34,288 bases of DNA from contig RZZS01000025.1 of NCBI GenBank assembly GCA_009929775.1, positions 1 through 34,288 on the forward strand, written 5' to 3'. Shown in pieces: positions 1 through 9,374 of this stretch (within the stretch, counting starts at the first letter, position 1; each line of letters begins with the position of its first letter). The translations under genes were made by a program, and so were the position numbers. The notes under the pieces were generated by a model, which ran no database searches, was not told the DNA's origin, and saw only the letters and a program-made list of their open reading frames with translations. The DNA comes from Alphaproteobacteria bacterium (GTDB taxonomy: Bacteria; Pseudomonadota; Alphaproteobacteria; Micavibrionales; Micavibrionaceae).

Positions 1-15
1 AAAACTCTTTATTGG

Positions 16-181
16 CGTCGTCCCGGCGAAGGCCGGGATCCATAGGAAGGTAGGGAAAACCACAGATGGACACAGATAAACACAGATATGAATCGAGGCT
101 CCGTTCAGACATCGGTGTTTATCTGTGTCCATCTGTGGTGACTGAAAGGCTCTATGGATCCCGGCTTTCGCCGGGATGACG
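16..181. repeat. Nested inverted-repeat element (MITE-like)
   Basis: Two inverted repeats are nested here. The outer arms, 16-45 and 152-181, are 30 bp each with 2 mismatches and contain CCCGGCGAAGGCCGGGATCC, a dyad of a type widely scattered in proteobacterial genomes. The inner arms, 59-83 and 115-139, match perfectly over 25 bp and read ACCACAGATGGACACAGATA onwards. About 30 bp separate the inner arms and hold no gene. The inner arm resembles the arms around the GxxExxY gene at 9375-9804. The sequence shows the symmetry; calling it a non-autonomous element is inference. Confidence 0.8.
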
Positions 182-288
182 TATTTTTTTGGGGGGGGGC
201 TTTGTGCGGTTTGCTCTCGATAGCCGTGCTGAAATCGCAATACTTTCTATTCCGTTTGCAAGTTCCTGCCCTGCCGCTTACAACCAAT

Positions 289-3117
289 ATGGATATGACC
301 CCGTTATCATCACAGCGAGAGACTGAAGCACCGGCCCTTCCGAGAGCGGCCTGTCTCGCCGTGACAGTGCTTCGATCTTATATTATGACAGCGGACGGGG
401 AAATAAAAACGCTTTCCCACGAAGACGCGCGCGCGGAAGTGCGCGGACAGGCCGCGATGGTGTGTCATGCGCCGTTTACCCGCGCAAGGCTGGGGCTGGA
501 GGAGTTTCTCGCCTTCGACCTGCTGGAATTGTTTGCTTTCGTGTATCCGGGAACGTTTTGCGTGCCGACGCCGCGCGGGCTGGCGGGGGCGCTCGGCCTG
601 AACGTGCCGGACGCGGCGGAAGACGGCCCGGCAACGCTGCTTGAAGCGGCGACCGCCCTTCTGGGCGACCTGCGAACCCGGAAACCGGATAAGCTTCTCG
701 CCATCGCCGAAGCGATGGGTCAAAACGGCAAGGGCTGGCCGTGGACGCCTTTCGTTTTCGCCGCGCTCGGGAAGGAATACGACCCGGCACAAACCGTCTT
801 TTCGAAATCCGCGTTCAATGTCTGGCGCGGTCTGCCCGAATGGGCCGAGGAGGCCCCCCTGCCCCCGCCCGCCCATCACCCGGTGACCGGCGAGGAAGCG
901 CGGACGCGCCTGCGCGAAATACTGGGGAGTTTCGCAGAAGCACGGCCGCAGCAGGGGGACTATGCGGCGGCAGTGGCGGGAGCGTTTTTGCCCGTGAGTT
1001 TACCCCCCTCCAACTCCCCACTTAAAGAGGGGGGTAGTGCCTCCGAACCCCGCGTCGTTCTTGCCGAAGCCGGAACCGGCGTCGGCAAAACTCTCGGCTA
1101 TCTCGCCCCCGCGAGCGTGTGGGCCGAGAAGAACGAGGGGGCGGTGTGGATCGCCACTTATACCAAAAACCTCCAACGCCAGATCGAGAACGAACTGGAG
1201 CGGCTTTTCCCCGACAAAACCGTCCGGGAACAAAAGGTCGCCATTCGCAAAGGCCGTGAAAATTATTTATGCCTGCTCAATTTCGAGGACACCGCCGCCG
1301 GAGCCGGGCTTGCCCGCTATCCGCAGCAGGCGATTGCCGCCGGACTGATGGCACGCTGGATCGAGGTTACAAAAGACGGCGACATTACCGGCGGCGATTT
1401 TCCCGGCTGGTTGCCGGGTCTCGTCGGGCGCAGCCATACGACGGCGCTCGCCGACCGGCGGGGCGAATGCGTTTACGGGGCCTGCGACCACTATCACCGC
1501 TGCTTCGTCGAGCGTTCGGTACGCAAGTCCCAGCGCGCCTCGCTCGTCGTCGCCAATCACGCGCTGGTGATGATCCTCACGGCCGATTCCGGCCCTGAAA
1601 GTACGCTGCCCAAACGCTACGTTTTCGACGAAGGCCACCATCTGTTCGACGCCGCCGACAGCGCCTACGCCGGTCACCTGACGGCGCAGGAAACCCGCGA
1701 TCTGCGGCGCTGGCTGCTCGGGTCCGAAGGCGGACGGCGGAGCCGGGCGCGGGGGCTTCGCCGCCGGGTCGAGGAACTGGTCGAGGGCGACGCCGCCGGG
1801 GAAGGCGCGCTGTCCGCCATCGAAATGGCCGCGCGGGGCCTGACCGGCGACGGCTGGACGAAGCGCCTCAAGGCGGGCATGCCCTCGGGTCCGGCGGAAA
1901 AATTTCTCTTCGCGGTCTACAATCAGGTCCGGGCGCGGGCGGGTGGGCTGGACGGGCCTTATTCTCTTGAGTGCCACACGCACCCGGTCACGGAAGACGT
2001 CACCGCCTCGGCGGAGGAACTGCGCAAGGCGCTCGCCGATATCCGCAAACCGATGATGACGCTGCACCGAAGCCTCTACGCACAGCTCACGGACGATCAG
2101 GGGGAGATGTCCCCTGAAACGCGGCGGCGGATCGATTCGGTCTGCACGGCGCTGGGGCTGCGGCAGCTCACCGTTGCGGCATGGGTAGCGATGCTGGATT
2201 CGCTGAAAGCCCCGGATTCGGATGATACCCTCTCTCCACCGGGAGAGGTTCAAAATTCCCCTTTCATCGACTGGATGGAAATCGAGCGCATCGAGGGCGA
2301 CGCCGTCGATGTCGGCCTCTATCGCCATTATATCGACCCGATGACGCCCTTTGCGGCCTCGATCCGGCCGCACGCGCACGGCATCGCCATTACCTCGGCC
2401 ACGCTGCGCGACGGCACAGGCGAGGAAGACGAAGACTGGGCGGTGGCGCGCGAGCGCACCGGGGCGGATTACCTCACCCACGACCCCGCCCTGTTCGCGG
2501 TCGAGTCGCCGTTCGACTATGCGACGCGCACGAAGGTTCTAATCGTTACGGATGTGCGCAAGAACGACATGGATCAGGTCGCGGGCGCTTACGCCGCGCT
2601 GTTCCGCGCCTCAAAAGGCGGGGCGCTCGGCCTGTTCACCGCGATCCAGCGCCTGCGCGCCGTGCATGAACGGATCGCGCCCCGGCTCGAAGCGGAGGAC
2701 ATGGCGCTCTACGCCCAGCATGCCGACGACATCAATGCCGGGACGCTCGTCGATATTTTCCGCGAAGACATTCATGCCTGCCTGCTCGGCACGGACGCAG
2801 TGCGCGACGGGATCGACGTTCCGGGCGAATCGCTGCGCCTTCTGGTCTACGACCGCGTACCGTGGCCGCGCCCAACCATCCTGCACAAAGCGCGGCGCGA
2901 GGCCTTCGGACGGCGCCGCTACGACGAACTGATCACCCGTTTGCGCCTCAAACAGGCCTTTGGCCGCCTGATCCGGAGCAGCGGCGACCGGGGAATTTTC
3001 GTGATGCTGGATAACGGCCTGCCGACCCGCCTGCTCGGCGCGTTCCCCGAAGGCGTCGAGGTCCGGCGCGCGGGTCTGTCGGAGTGCGTGCGGGCGATCG
3101 GGGAATTTCTCGGCTGA
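289..3117 (+). CDS. ATP-dependent DNA helicase, DinG/XPD-like (COG1199), Fe-S type
   Basis: Superfamily 2 helicase, 942 residues from the chosen start. Walker A EAGTGVGKT is near residue 257, the DEGH box (FDEGHHLF) near 446, and motif VI (QAFGRLIRSSGDRG) near 890. Four cysteines match the DinG/XPD iron-sulfur site: one in ENYLCLL, then three in ECVYGACDHYHRC with the 5- and 6-residue spacing of E. coli DinG. Enzymes of this family unwind DNA 5' to 3' and act in repair of replication forks and R-loops. The reading frame is open back to 154, but that start lies inside the flanking repeat, so ATG 289 (or 295) is preferred; no clear ribosome site is visible. The N-terminal 200 residues resemble other alphaproteobacterial members, which carry an exonuclease-like or accessory region there. 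Two short palindromic inserts (1001-1036 and 2228-2250) are translated in frame. Orthology to dinG itself is not proven. Confidence 0.9.
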   Translation: MDMTPLSSQRETEAPALPRAACLAVTVLRSYIMTADGEIKTLSHEDARAEVRGQAAMVCHAPFTRARLGLEEFLAFDLLELFAFVYPGTFCVPTPRGLAGALGLNVPDAAEDGPATLLEAATALLGDLRTRKPDKLLAIAEAMGQNGKGWPWTPFVFAALGKEYDPAQTVFSKSAFNVWRGLPEWAEEAPLPPPAHHPVTGEEARTRLREILGSFAEARPQQGDYAAAVAGAFLPVSLPPSNSPLKEGGSASEPRVVLAEAGTGVGKTLGYLAPASVWAEKNEGAVWIATYTKNLQRQIENELERLFPDKTVREQKVAIRKGRENYLCLLNFEDTAAGAGLARYPQQAIAAGLMARWIEVTKDGDITGGDFPGWLPGLVGRSHTTALADRRGECVYGACDHYHRCFVERSVRKSQRASLVVANHALVMILTADSGPESTLPKRYVFDEGHHLFDAADSAYAGHLTAQETRDLRRWLLGSEGGRRSRARGLRRRVEELVEGDAAGEGALSAIEMAARGLTGDGWTKRLKAGMPSGPAEKFLFAVYNQVRARAGGLDGPYSLECHTHPVTEDVTASAEELRKALADIRKPMMTLHRSLYAQLTDDQGEMSPETRRRIDSVCTALGLRQLTVAAWVAMLDSLKAPDSDDTLSPPGEVQNSPFIDWMEIERIEGDAVDVGLYRHYIDPMTPFAASIRPHAHGIAITSATLRDGTGEEDEDWAVARERTGADYLTHDPALFAVESPFDYATRTKVLIVTDVRKNDMDQVAGAYAALFRASKGGALGLFTAIQRLRAVHERIAPRLEAEDMALYAQHADDINAGTLVDIFREDIHACLLGTDAVRDGIDVPGESLRLLVYDRVPWPRPTILHKARREAFGRRRYDELITRLRLKQAFGRLIRSSGDRGIFVMLDNGLPTRLLGAFPEGVEVRRAGLSECVRAIGEFLG
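1001..1036. repeat. 36-bp palindromic element inserted in frame in the helicase gene
   Basis: TACCCCCCTC (1001-1010) is the perfect reverse complement of GAGGGGGGTA (1027-1036). The 36 bp equal 12 codons and add a low-complexity peptide (LPPSNSPLKEGG) just before the Walker A strand. Length, frame and position suggest an inserted repeat tolerated in a linker. Confidence 0.7.
2228..2250. repeat. Short palindromic element inside the helicase gene
   Basis: CCTCTC (2229-2234) pairs with GAGAGG (2243-2248). The translated stretch (TLSPPGEVQN) is low-complexity, and the DNA resembles the CCCTCTCC...GGAGAGG core of the repeats at 17205-17246 and 18738-18774. Probably a degenerate copy of the same family. 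Confidence 0.5.
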
Positions 3118-3126
3118 AAAAATTCA

Positions 3127-3153
3127 GGGATGCGCAATGTTTTGCGGCATCCC
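3127..3153. terminator. Hairpin just after the helicase stop codon
   Basis: GGGATGC (3127-3133) pairs with GCATCCC (3147-3153), and the inner GCAA pairs with TTGC around a TGTT loop. There is no U-run after it, so it may slow polymerase or protect the 3' end rather than act as a classical terminator. Confidence 0.4.
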
Positions 3154-3437
3154 CAGACTTAAACTCCCACCCTTGTTATGACGACCCTAAACACACCCTC
3201 GCCGGGCCGCTTGCGGACAAAACGCCGTTCATCCGCAAAAGGTAATAATATCAGACGAACCGGAAATCAACGATTCATTACCGCAGCAGGCACTATTTCT
3301 GCGTTGCACCGTGCGCAATCCTTGTTCCCGGAGAGGTTGCTTGTCGAAGCGAGGACCCGGCCTTTTCCTCTTGCTTTCCATGCGAACAACGGCCATAAAA
3401 CGACTGATCCAAATGAGAAAGTTGGCACTGTGCGCAC
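3154..3437. other. Non-coding gap before the pab operon
   Basis: No convincing gene is seen. The frame open on the plus strand at 3178-3441 is basic, low-complexity, lacks a ribosome site and resembles no family I know. The promoter of the pab operon should lie here, but I see no confident -35/-10 pair. Confidence 0.4.
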
Positions 3438-4913
3438 ATGACGCTGTTCGTATATCCGATCAAGTACAAGGAACCGCTGACTCTTTTTTCGGCTCTGCGG
3501 CATACGCCCTACAGCCTGCTGCTCGACTCGGCCCTGCCGGATCACAGCGCCAGCCGCTTCAGCTACATCGCGTTTCATCCGGTCGAAACCATCGAGTCGA
3601 CGGACGGAGTCGTCACGATCACGAACCGCGAGGAACAGCTCACCCGGAAAGGCGACCCGTTCGCCATCCTGCAAGAGCGTCTTGAGCGCCGGGAGCCTGC
3701 CCCCGAACAGCGCCGCAACATCCCGCCGTTTCAGGGAGGCGCCGCCGGGATGTGGGGTTACGACCTCGCCCGTGGCATCGAGCGCCTGCCATCGACGGCC
3801 GCCGCGAACGAGGGCGTGCCGGACATGGCCGTCGGGCTTTACAATCAAGTCATCAGCTTCGACCTCGAAAAACGTCAGGCCTGGCACGTCATTCATACGG
3901 AGAGCGAGCACGACGCGCTCATCCTGCGGGCGCAGGTCGAAAAGATTCTTGAAAACCCGCCCGGCATTCCGCCGCTGGTCGTCGGCGATTCGGAATGGCG
4001 CAGCAACACGCCGGGCGCGCTCTACAAGCACAAGGTCCGCCGGGTGCTCGACTATATCCGGGCGGGCGACATTTTTCAGGCGAATCTCTCGCAGCGCTTC
4101 GAGGCGAAAATTCCGGACGGTCTCGATTCGTTCGCGCATTACTGCACTCTTCGGCGCATCAATCCGGCGCCGTTTGCCGCCTATATGAATTTCGGCGAGG
4201 TCAAAATAAGCTCCGCCTCGCCCGAGCGCTTTATCAGGGTACAGGACCGCGCCGTCGAAACCCGGCCGATCAAGGGTACGCGTCCGCGCTTTGGCGATCC
4301 GAACGTCGATCAGCTCTATCTCAACGAACTGGAAAACAGCGAGAAGGACCGGGCGGAAAACGCTATGATCGTCGACCTTCTGCGCAACGATCTCTCAAAG
4401 GTCTGCGAAGACCATTCGGTCGATGTACCAAGCCTGTTCGGCCTTGAAAGTTTCGCGAGCGTCCACCACCTCGTTTCCACGGTGACCGGAAGCCTCCGCG
4501 TCGACCGGAGCCCCGTCGATCTTCTCAAGGCGTGCTTTCCGGGCGGATCTGTGACAGGATGTCCGAAAGTCAGAGCGATGGAGATTATCGAAGAACTGGA
4601 GCCCAACCGGCGCGGCCCCTATTGTGGCGCACTTGGCTATATCGGCTTCAACGGTGACATGGATACAAGCATCGCGATCCGGACACTTGTATATAACCGC
4701 GATACGATCAGCTTTCAGGCAGGTGGCGGCATCGTTGCAGACAGCCTGCCTGAAGCCGAGTATCAGGAAACCTTCGACAAGGCGGAAGCGATTTTCCGCA
4801 GCTTCGAAACGGACCGGAACGAAGAAGACATAGAAAAAGAAGGCGAATCGTACGGCGGGAACGGAGACGACATCGAAAAAGGAGAGGAACGCCATGATTC
4901 TGCTCATCGATAA
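3438..4913 (+). CDS. pabB: Aminodeoxychorismate synthase component I
   Basis: Converts chorismate plus ammonia to 4-amino-4-deoxychorismate, the first step to p-aminobenzoate for folate. Family: chorismate-binding enzymes (TrpE/PabB), 491 residues. The motif PIKGTRPR (residues 277-284) has the Lys typical of PabB, where anthranilate synthase has PIAGT. The other core motifs are present: DLLRNDLS (313-320), FPGGSVTGCPK (367-377) and the C-terminal GGGIVADS. The first 190 residues are the usual N-terminal domain. A charged tail of about 30 residues after the conserved end (RNEEDIEKEGE and on) runs over the start of pabA by 20 nt and holds its ribosome site, so translational coupling is likely. 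The following pabA and pabC support the PabB call over TrpE. Confidence 0.93.
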   Translation: MTLFVYPIKYKEPLTLFSALRHTPYSLLLDSALPDHSASRFSYIAFHPVETIESTDGVVTITNREEQLTRKGDPFAILQERLERREPAPEQRRNIPPFQGGAAGMWGYDLARGIERLPSTAAANEGVPDMAVGLYNQVISFDLEKRQAWHVIHTESEHDALILRAQVEKILENPPGIPPLVVGDSEWRSNTPGALYKHKVRRVLDYIRAGDIFQANLSQRFEAKIPDGLDSFAHYCTLRRINPAPFAAYMNFGEVKISSASPERFIRVQDRAVETRPIKGTRPRFGDPNVDQLYLNELENSEKDRAENAMIVDLLRNDLSKVCEDHSVDVPSLFGLESFASVHHLVSTVTGSLRVDRSPVDLLKACFPGGSVTGCPKVRAMEIIEELEPNRRGPYCGALGYIGFNGDMDTSIAIRTLVYNRDTISFQAGGGIVADSLPEAEYQETFDKAEAIFRSFETDRNEEDIEKEGESYGGNGDDIEKGEERHDSAHR

Positions 4914-5499
4914 TTACGATTCGTTCGTCTACAACCTCGCGCGCTATGTCGGCATTCTCGGTTGGGAGCGGCAGGTCGTGCGCAACGACGCGATCACTCT
5001 GGCGCAAATCGAAGACATGCGCCCGGCGGCCATCATCCTCTCGCCCGGCCCCGGGCGACCGAAGGACGCAGGGATCTGCATGGATGTGGTGCGGCGTTTC
5101 GGACCCGAAATCCCTATTCTCGGCGTCTGCCTCGGGCATCAGTGCATCGGCGAAGCCTACGGAGGGCGCACGGTTCCCGCCAAGAGGCTGATGCATGGAA
5201 AGACCAGCCTTCTCGACCATCCGGGGCGAGGCATCTTCATCGGCCTCCCGAACCCGCTGCGCGTCGCGCGTTACCACTCGCTCGTCACGGAACTCCCCGC
5301 CAACAGCAACCTTCTGGTCACGGCGGTCGGCGAGGACGGCGAAGTCATGGCCATGCGCCACGGTCAGTTTCCCGTCCACGGCATCCAGTTCCACCCGGAA
5401 TCCGTCCTGACCGATTACGGGCTCGACATCATTCGAAACTTCGTCACGCTGACGATCCAGTGGAGCGAGGGCCGTCGTCACCGCGTCCGGGCGGCATGA
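4894..5499 (+). CDS. pabA: Aminodeoxychorismate synthase glutaminase (component II)
   Basis: Class I glutamine amidotransferase, 201 residues, that releases ammonia from glutamine for PabB. The oxyanion loop SPGPGRPKDAG is at 50-60, the nucleophile is Cys79 in GVCLGHQ, and the His168/Glu170 pair lies in QFHPES. The start ATG 4894 has a strong Shine-Dalgarno (AAGGAGAG, 4879-4886) inside the end of pabB. Its stop overlaps the start of pabC as ATGA. In some bacteria the same subunit also serves anthranilate synthase (TrpG); the sequence does not rule that out, but the operon points to folate. Confidence 0.92.
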   Translation: MILLIDNYDSFVYNLARYVGILGWERQVVRNDAITLAQIEDMRPAAIILSPGPGRPKDAGICMDVVRRFGPEIPILGVCLGHQCIGEAYGGRTVPAKRLMHGKTSLLDHPGRGIFIGLPNPLRVARYHSLVTELPANSNLLVTAVGEDGEVMAMRHGQFPVHGIQFHPESVLTDYGLDIIRNFVTLTIQWSEGRRHRVRAA

Positions 5500-6302
5500 C
5501 GTTCTGGTTCGACAACCGCTTCATTCCGGACGACCGGCCGATCCTTCAGGCAAACGACCGCGCCCTGCTCGGTGACGGCGTATTCGACACGATGCTTGCA
5601 GTGGACGGACGTCCGGCGCGGGGAGCGGCGCACATGGGGCGCTTGCTGCGCCATGCCGCGCTGATCGATATCGAAATCCCCTACAGCGCGGACCAGCTCC
5701 TGAAGGTCGCGACAGAGCTTCTGAAAATCGACGGACGCGCGCGCGGCTATCACACGGTCAAGACGATCATTACGATGGGTCCCGGCGCACGCGGGCTCGA
5801 CATCCCGGAAGATGTGCGCCCCTCCTGTGTAATGATGGCGGCTCCGGCCCCGTCCCCCGAAACCCTGCCTCCGGTGCGCGCCATCCTGAGCAAAACCGTC
5901 CGGCGCAACGAGCATTCGCCGCTTTCCCGCATCAAGGCGCTCGGCTATACGGACAACCGGCTTGCAAGACAGGAAGCCCGTCGACGCGGCGCGGACGATG
6001 CGATCATTCTTAATACGAGCGGCAACGTCGCCTGCGCGTCAACCGCGAATGTGTTCGTCCTTCAAGGCGACCACCTGATTACCCCTCCGCTTGGCGACGG
6101 GGCGATAGACGGGATCGTTCGCGCGGCGCTTCTGGACAGGGCCAACGTATTCGAGCGCAGCATCGCCCCGCGGGAACTCTTAGCCTGCAACGGCATCTAC
6201 CTGACCAACAGCATCACCGGCGTGCGATCGGTCGTTGAACTCGACGGAAAAACAGTCGATAGTGAACCCGTGGAGGCCGCGCGCCTCTTTCCGTTTTTTT
6301 AA
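5496..6302 (+). CDS. pabC: Aminodeoxychorismate lyase (class IV PLP enzyme)
   Basis: Fold-type IV pyridoxal-phosphate protein, 268 residues. It should split 4-amino-4-deoxychorismate into p-aminobenzoate and pyruvate. The PLP lysine is Lys147 in SRIKALGYTDN. The C-terminal phosphate-binding region NSITGVRSV is near 235-245. The frame is open much further upstream, but the only start that gives the family N-terminus (MTFWFDNRF) is ATG 5496, which overlaps the pabA stop by 3 nt. Branched-chain or D-amino-acid aminotransferases share this fold, so the substrate is assigned by operon context. With pabB and pabA it completes the three-step PABA set. Confidence 0.85.
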   Translation: MTFWFDNRFIPDDRPILQANDRALLGDGVFDTMLAVDGRPARGAAHMGRLLRHAALIDIEIPYSADQLLKVATELLKIDGRARGYHTVKTIITMGPGARGLDIPEDVRPSCVMMAAPAPSPETLPPVRAILSKTVRRNEHSPLSRIKALGYTDNRLARQEARRRGADDAIILNTSGNVACASTANVFVLQGDHLITPPLGDGAIDGIVRAALLDRANVFERSIAPRELLACNGIYLTNSITGVRSVVELDGKTVDSEPVEAARLFPFF

Positions 6303-6326
6303 CAGTATTCCGCCAGACTTTCCCGC

Positions 6327-7235
6327 ATGACGTACCAGAAATCGATCACCGTCTATCTCGGCTCGTCGGGCCACTGCCGTTCTTTTTTTAAAAACGAGGC
6401 GGCCGCGCTTGGCCAGGCTATCGCGAGAAGCGGCTATCGCCTGGTTTATGGCGGCATGGACGCGGGACTGATGGGCATTCTTGCGAACACAGTGATCGAA
6501 AACGGCGGCGCCGTACTCGGCATCGTCCCCCGCAAGATCAAGGATATCCTTCGCTTTCACAAAAACCTGAGCGAACATATCCTGGTCGACACGCTCTGGG
6601 AACGCAAACGGTTGCTGTTCCGGCATGGGGACGCCATCGCCGTTTTCCCCGGCGGGTTCGGCACACTGGACGAGGCGCTCGAGGTTCTTTACTGGGCGGC
6701 GCTCGGCTTGCACACGAAACCGGTCGTCTTCATCAATTCCGGCGGGTACTGGGACAACGCGCTGGCATATTTGCGCACCCTGCCCGACCTGCCGGAGGAT
6801 TCGTTTTCCGCGGTCGATACCGTGGAGGATCTCATCCCGGCTATCGAAGCCGGGCCAGGCGGGACGGAAGCGGACACGACGGCGAATCTCCCGCATTTCG
6901 AAGACGAAATCGCGCGACACACCCGCGCCCCGCTCATCGTACGGGACATGACGATTGCTGAATCATACCGGCTTGTCACCGCGCTCGGACTCAGGCAGGT
7001 TGGCGCGCATTCGCGCCCGATCGGCCTGTTGAACGATGGAGGCCGGTTCGAGCGTCTTATCGCCTGGATCGGCGACGCCGCACGCGAGAGGTTCATCACC
7101 GACAAATGCCCTGCCCTTCTGACCGTTGCAGAAAACGAGGACATTCTTAAGGAGGCTCTGGCGCTGGACGAACCGGTGTCCATCGACCTCGTGCACGAAA
7201 AATGGGGCGTCCCGGCAGAAGTCGCCGGGAGCTGA
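6327..7235 (+). CDS. LOG family (Lonely Guy, TIGR00730-like) protein with a second half-domain
   Basis: The first 180 residues are a LOG-fold domain. GSSGHCRSF lies near 12, YGGMDAGLMG at 41-50, WERKR at 91-95, and the signature PGGFGTLDE at 108-116. LOG enzymes release free base and ribose 5-phosphate from nucleoside monophosphates, classically cytokinin ribotides or AMP. The catalytic Arg/Glu elements appear intact. Residues 200-280 look like the C-terminal half of the same fold again: RPIGLLNDGGRFERLIAWI parallels KPVVFINSGGYWDNALAYL at 131-149. The gene follows pabC by 24 bp and is probably co-transcribed. It converges on atpC with a 5-bp gap. Substrate unknown. Confidence 0.85.
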   Translation: MTYQKSITVYLGSSGHCRSFFKNEAAALGQAIARSGYRLVYGGMDAGLMGILANTVIENGGAVLGIVPRKIKDILRFHKNLSEHILVDTLWERKRLLFRHGDAIAVFPGGFGTLDEALEVLYWAALGLHTKPVVFINSGGYWDNALAYLRTLPDLPEDSFSAVDTVEDLIPAIEAGPGGTEADTTANLPHFEDEIARHTRAPLIVRDMTIAESYRLVTALGLRQVGAHSRPIGLLNDGGRFERLIAWIGDAARERFITDKCPALLTVAENEDILKEALALDEPVSIDLVHEKWGVPAEVAGS

Positions 7236-7240
7236 TTCTC

Positions 7241-7663
7241 TCACTTTCCGTCGCCCACCACCGCCAGCTTTGCCTCGACAATGGCGATCGCGCGTTCGAT
7301 CAGGGCCGCGTGATCGGGATCGTTGGCAAGAGACAACTCTTCGTTCAAATCCTGAAGATCCTGCTGGAGGTGCGGACGGCTGAGATCGCGCAAATCGACA
7401 GCCTCCTCGGCCAGAACGGTACAATTGTCCGCAGTCACATCCGCAAAACCACCGGACACGAAATACTGGTGCGGCGCTTCCCCCTCCGTGCGCCAGATCG
7501 ACACAATCCCGGGCCGCAGCGCTGAAACAAGCGCGCAGTGATTGACCCGGACCCCGAAATCACCCTCGAACCCCGGCAGAACCGCTTGCCACATCGGCCC
7601 GTCGATGAGAACCTGCTCGGGTTCGACCAGTTCGAATTCGAATGTGTCAGCCGCTTCAACCAT
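7241..7663 (-). CDS. atpC: F1-ATPase epsilon subunit
   Basis: 140 residues. The N-terminal beta-sandwich contains the typical LPGFEGDFGV and HCALVSALRPG segments (about 29-52), followed by a short helical C-terminal part. It is the last gene of the atpHAGDC operon and sits in the central stalk, where it regulates ATP hydrolysis. The 213-bp gap to atpD is unusually long and carries repeats. Confidence 0.93.
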   Translation of the reverse strand: MVEAADTFEFELVEPEQVLIDGPMWQAVLPGFEGDFGVRVNHCALVSALRPGIVSIWRTEGEAPHQYFVSGGFADVTADNCTVLAEEAVDLRDLSRPHLQQDLQDLNEELSLANDPDHAALIERAIAIVEAKLAVVGDGK

Positions 7664-7690
7664 TTTTCAGCCTTTTCGTTATTTAAAATA

Positions 7691-7713
7691 CAGAGCACGC
7701 AGAGATCGCAGAG
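7691..7713. repeat. CAGAG-type short tandem repeat upstream of atpC
   Basis: Three imperfect units of a 9-bp pattern (CAGAGCACG, CAGAGATCG, CAGAG). It resembles the CACAGATGAACGCAGATGAA arms at 9375 and 9776 in style, and may be a solo arm of a related element. Confidence 0.35.
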
Positions 7714-7744
7714 TCATCATGAGCGCCTGCTTTCTGGCGTGAGT

Positions 7745-7822
7745 TCCGGGGACAGTTACTTTTCCCCTGACAGGACAGCGGCCTGCATGACCCGTCCGCA
7801 GGGAAAAGTAACTGTCCCTGGC
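7745..7822. repeat. REP-like inverted repeat between atpD and atpC
   Basis: GGGACAGTTACTTTTCCC (7749-7766) is the perfect reverse complement of GGGAAAAGTAACTGTCCC (7801-7818), and 3 further bases match outside with one mismatch. GGGACAGTTACTTTT is a motif I associate with elements moved by REP-associated tyrosine (Y1/IS200-like) transposases; no such transposase is in the window. The RNA hairpin lies between two cistrons of the operon and could alter atpC expression. Confidence 0.7.
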
Positions 7823-7876
7823 CTATGCGCAAACCTTCGCAACCCCTCTCTTAATCTCGCAACTCGCTACTCGTCG

Positions 7877-9313
<1,437 letters not shown>

Positions 9314-9374
9314 TCAGTTTTCCTTTTTTCGTTGGTCAGTCGTTACAGTTAGTTTGGCAATTCCTCTTTTTTTA

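Noticed and set aside
1267..2481. 404-codon open frame on the minus strand
   Set aside because: Antisense to the helicase; composition typical of a GC-rich shadow frame.
3438..4913. Anthranilate synthase component I (trpE)
   Set aside because: The motif is PIKGT, not PIAGT, and the gene is followed by pabA and pabC.
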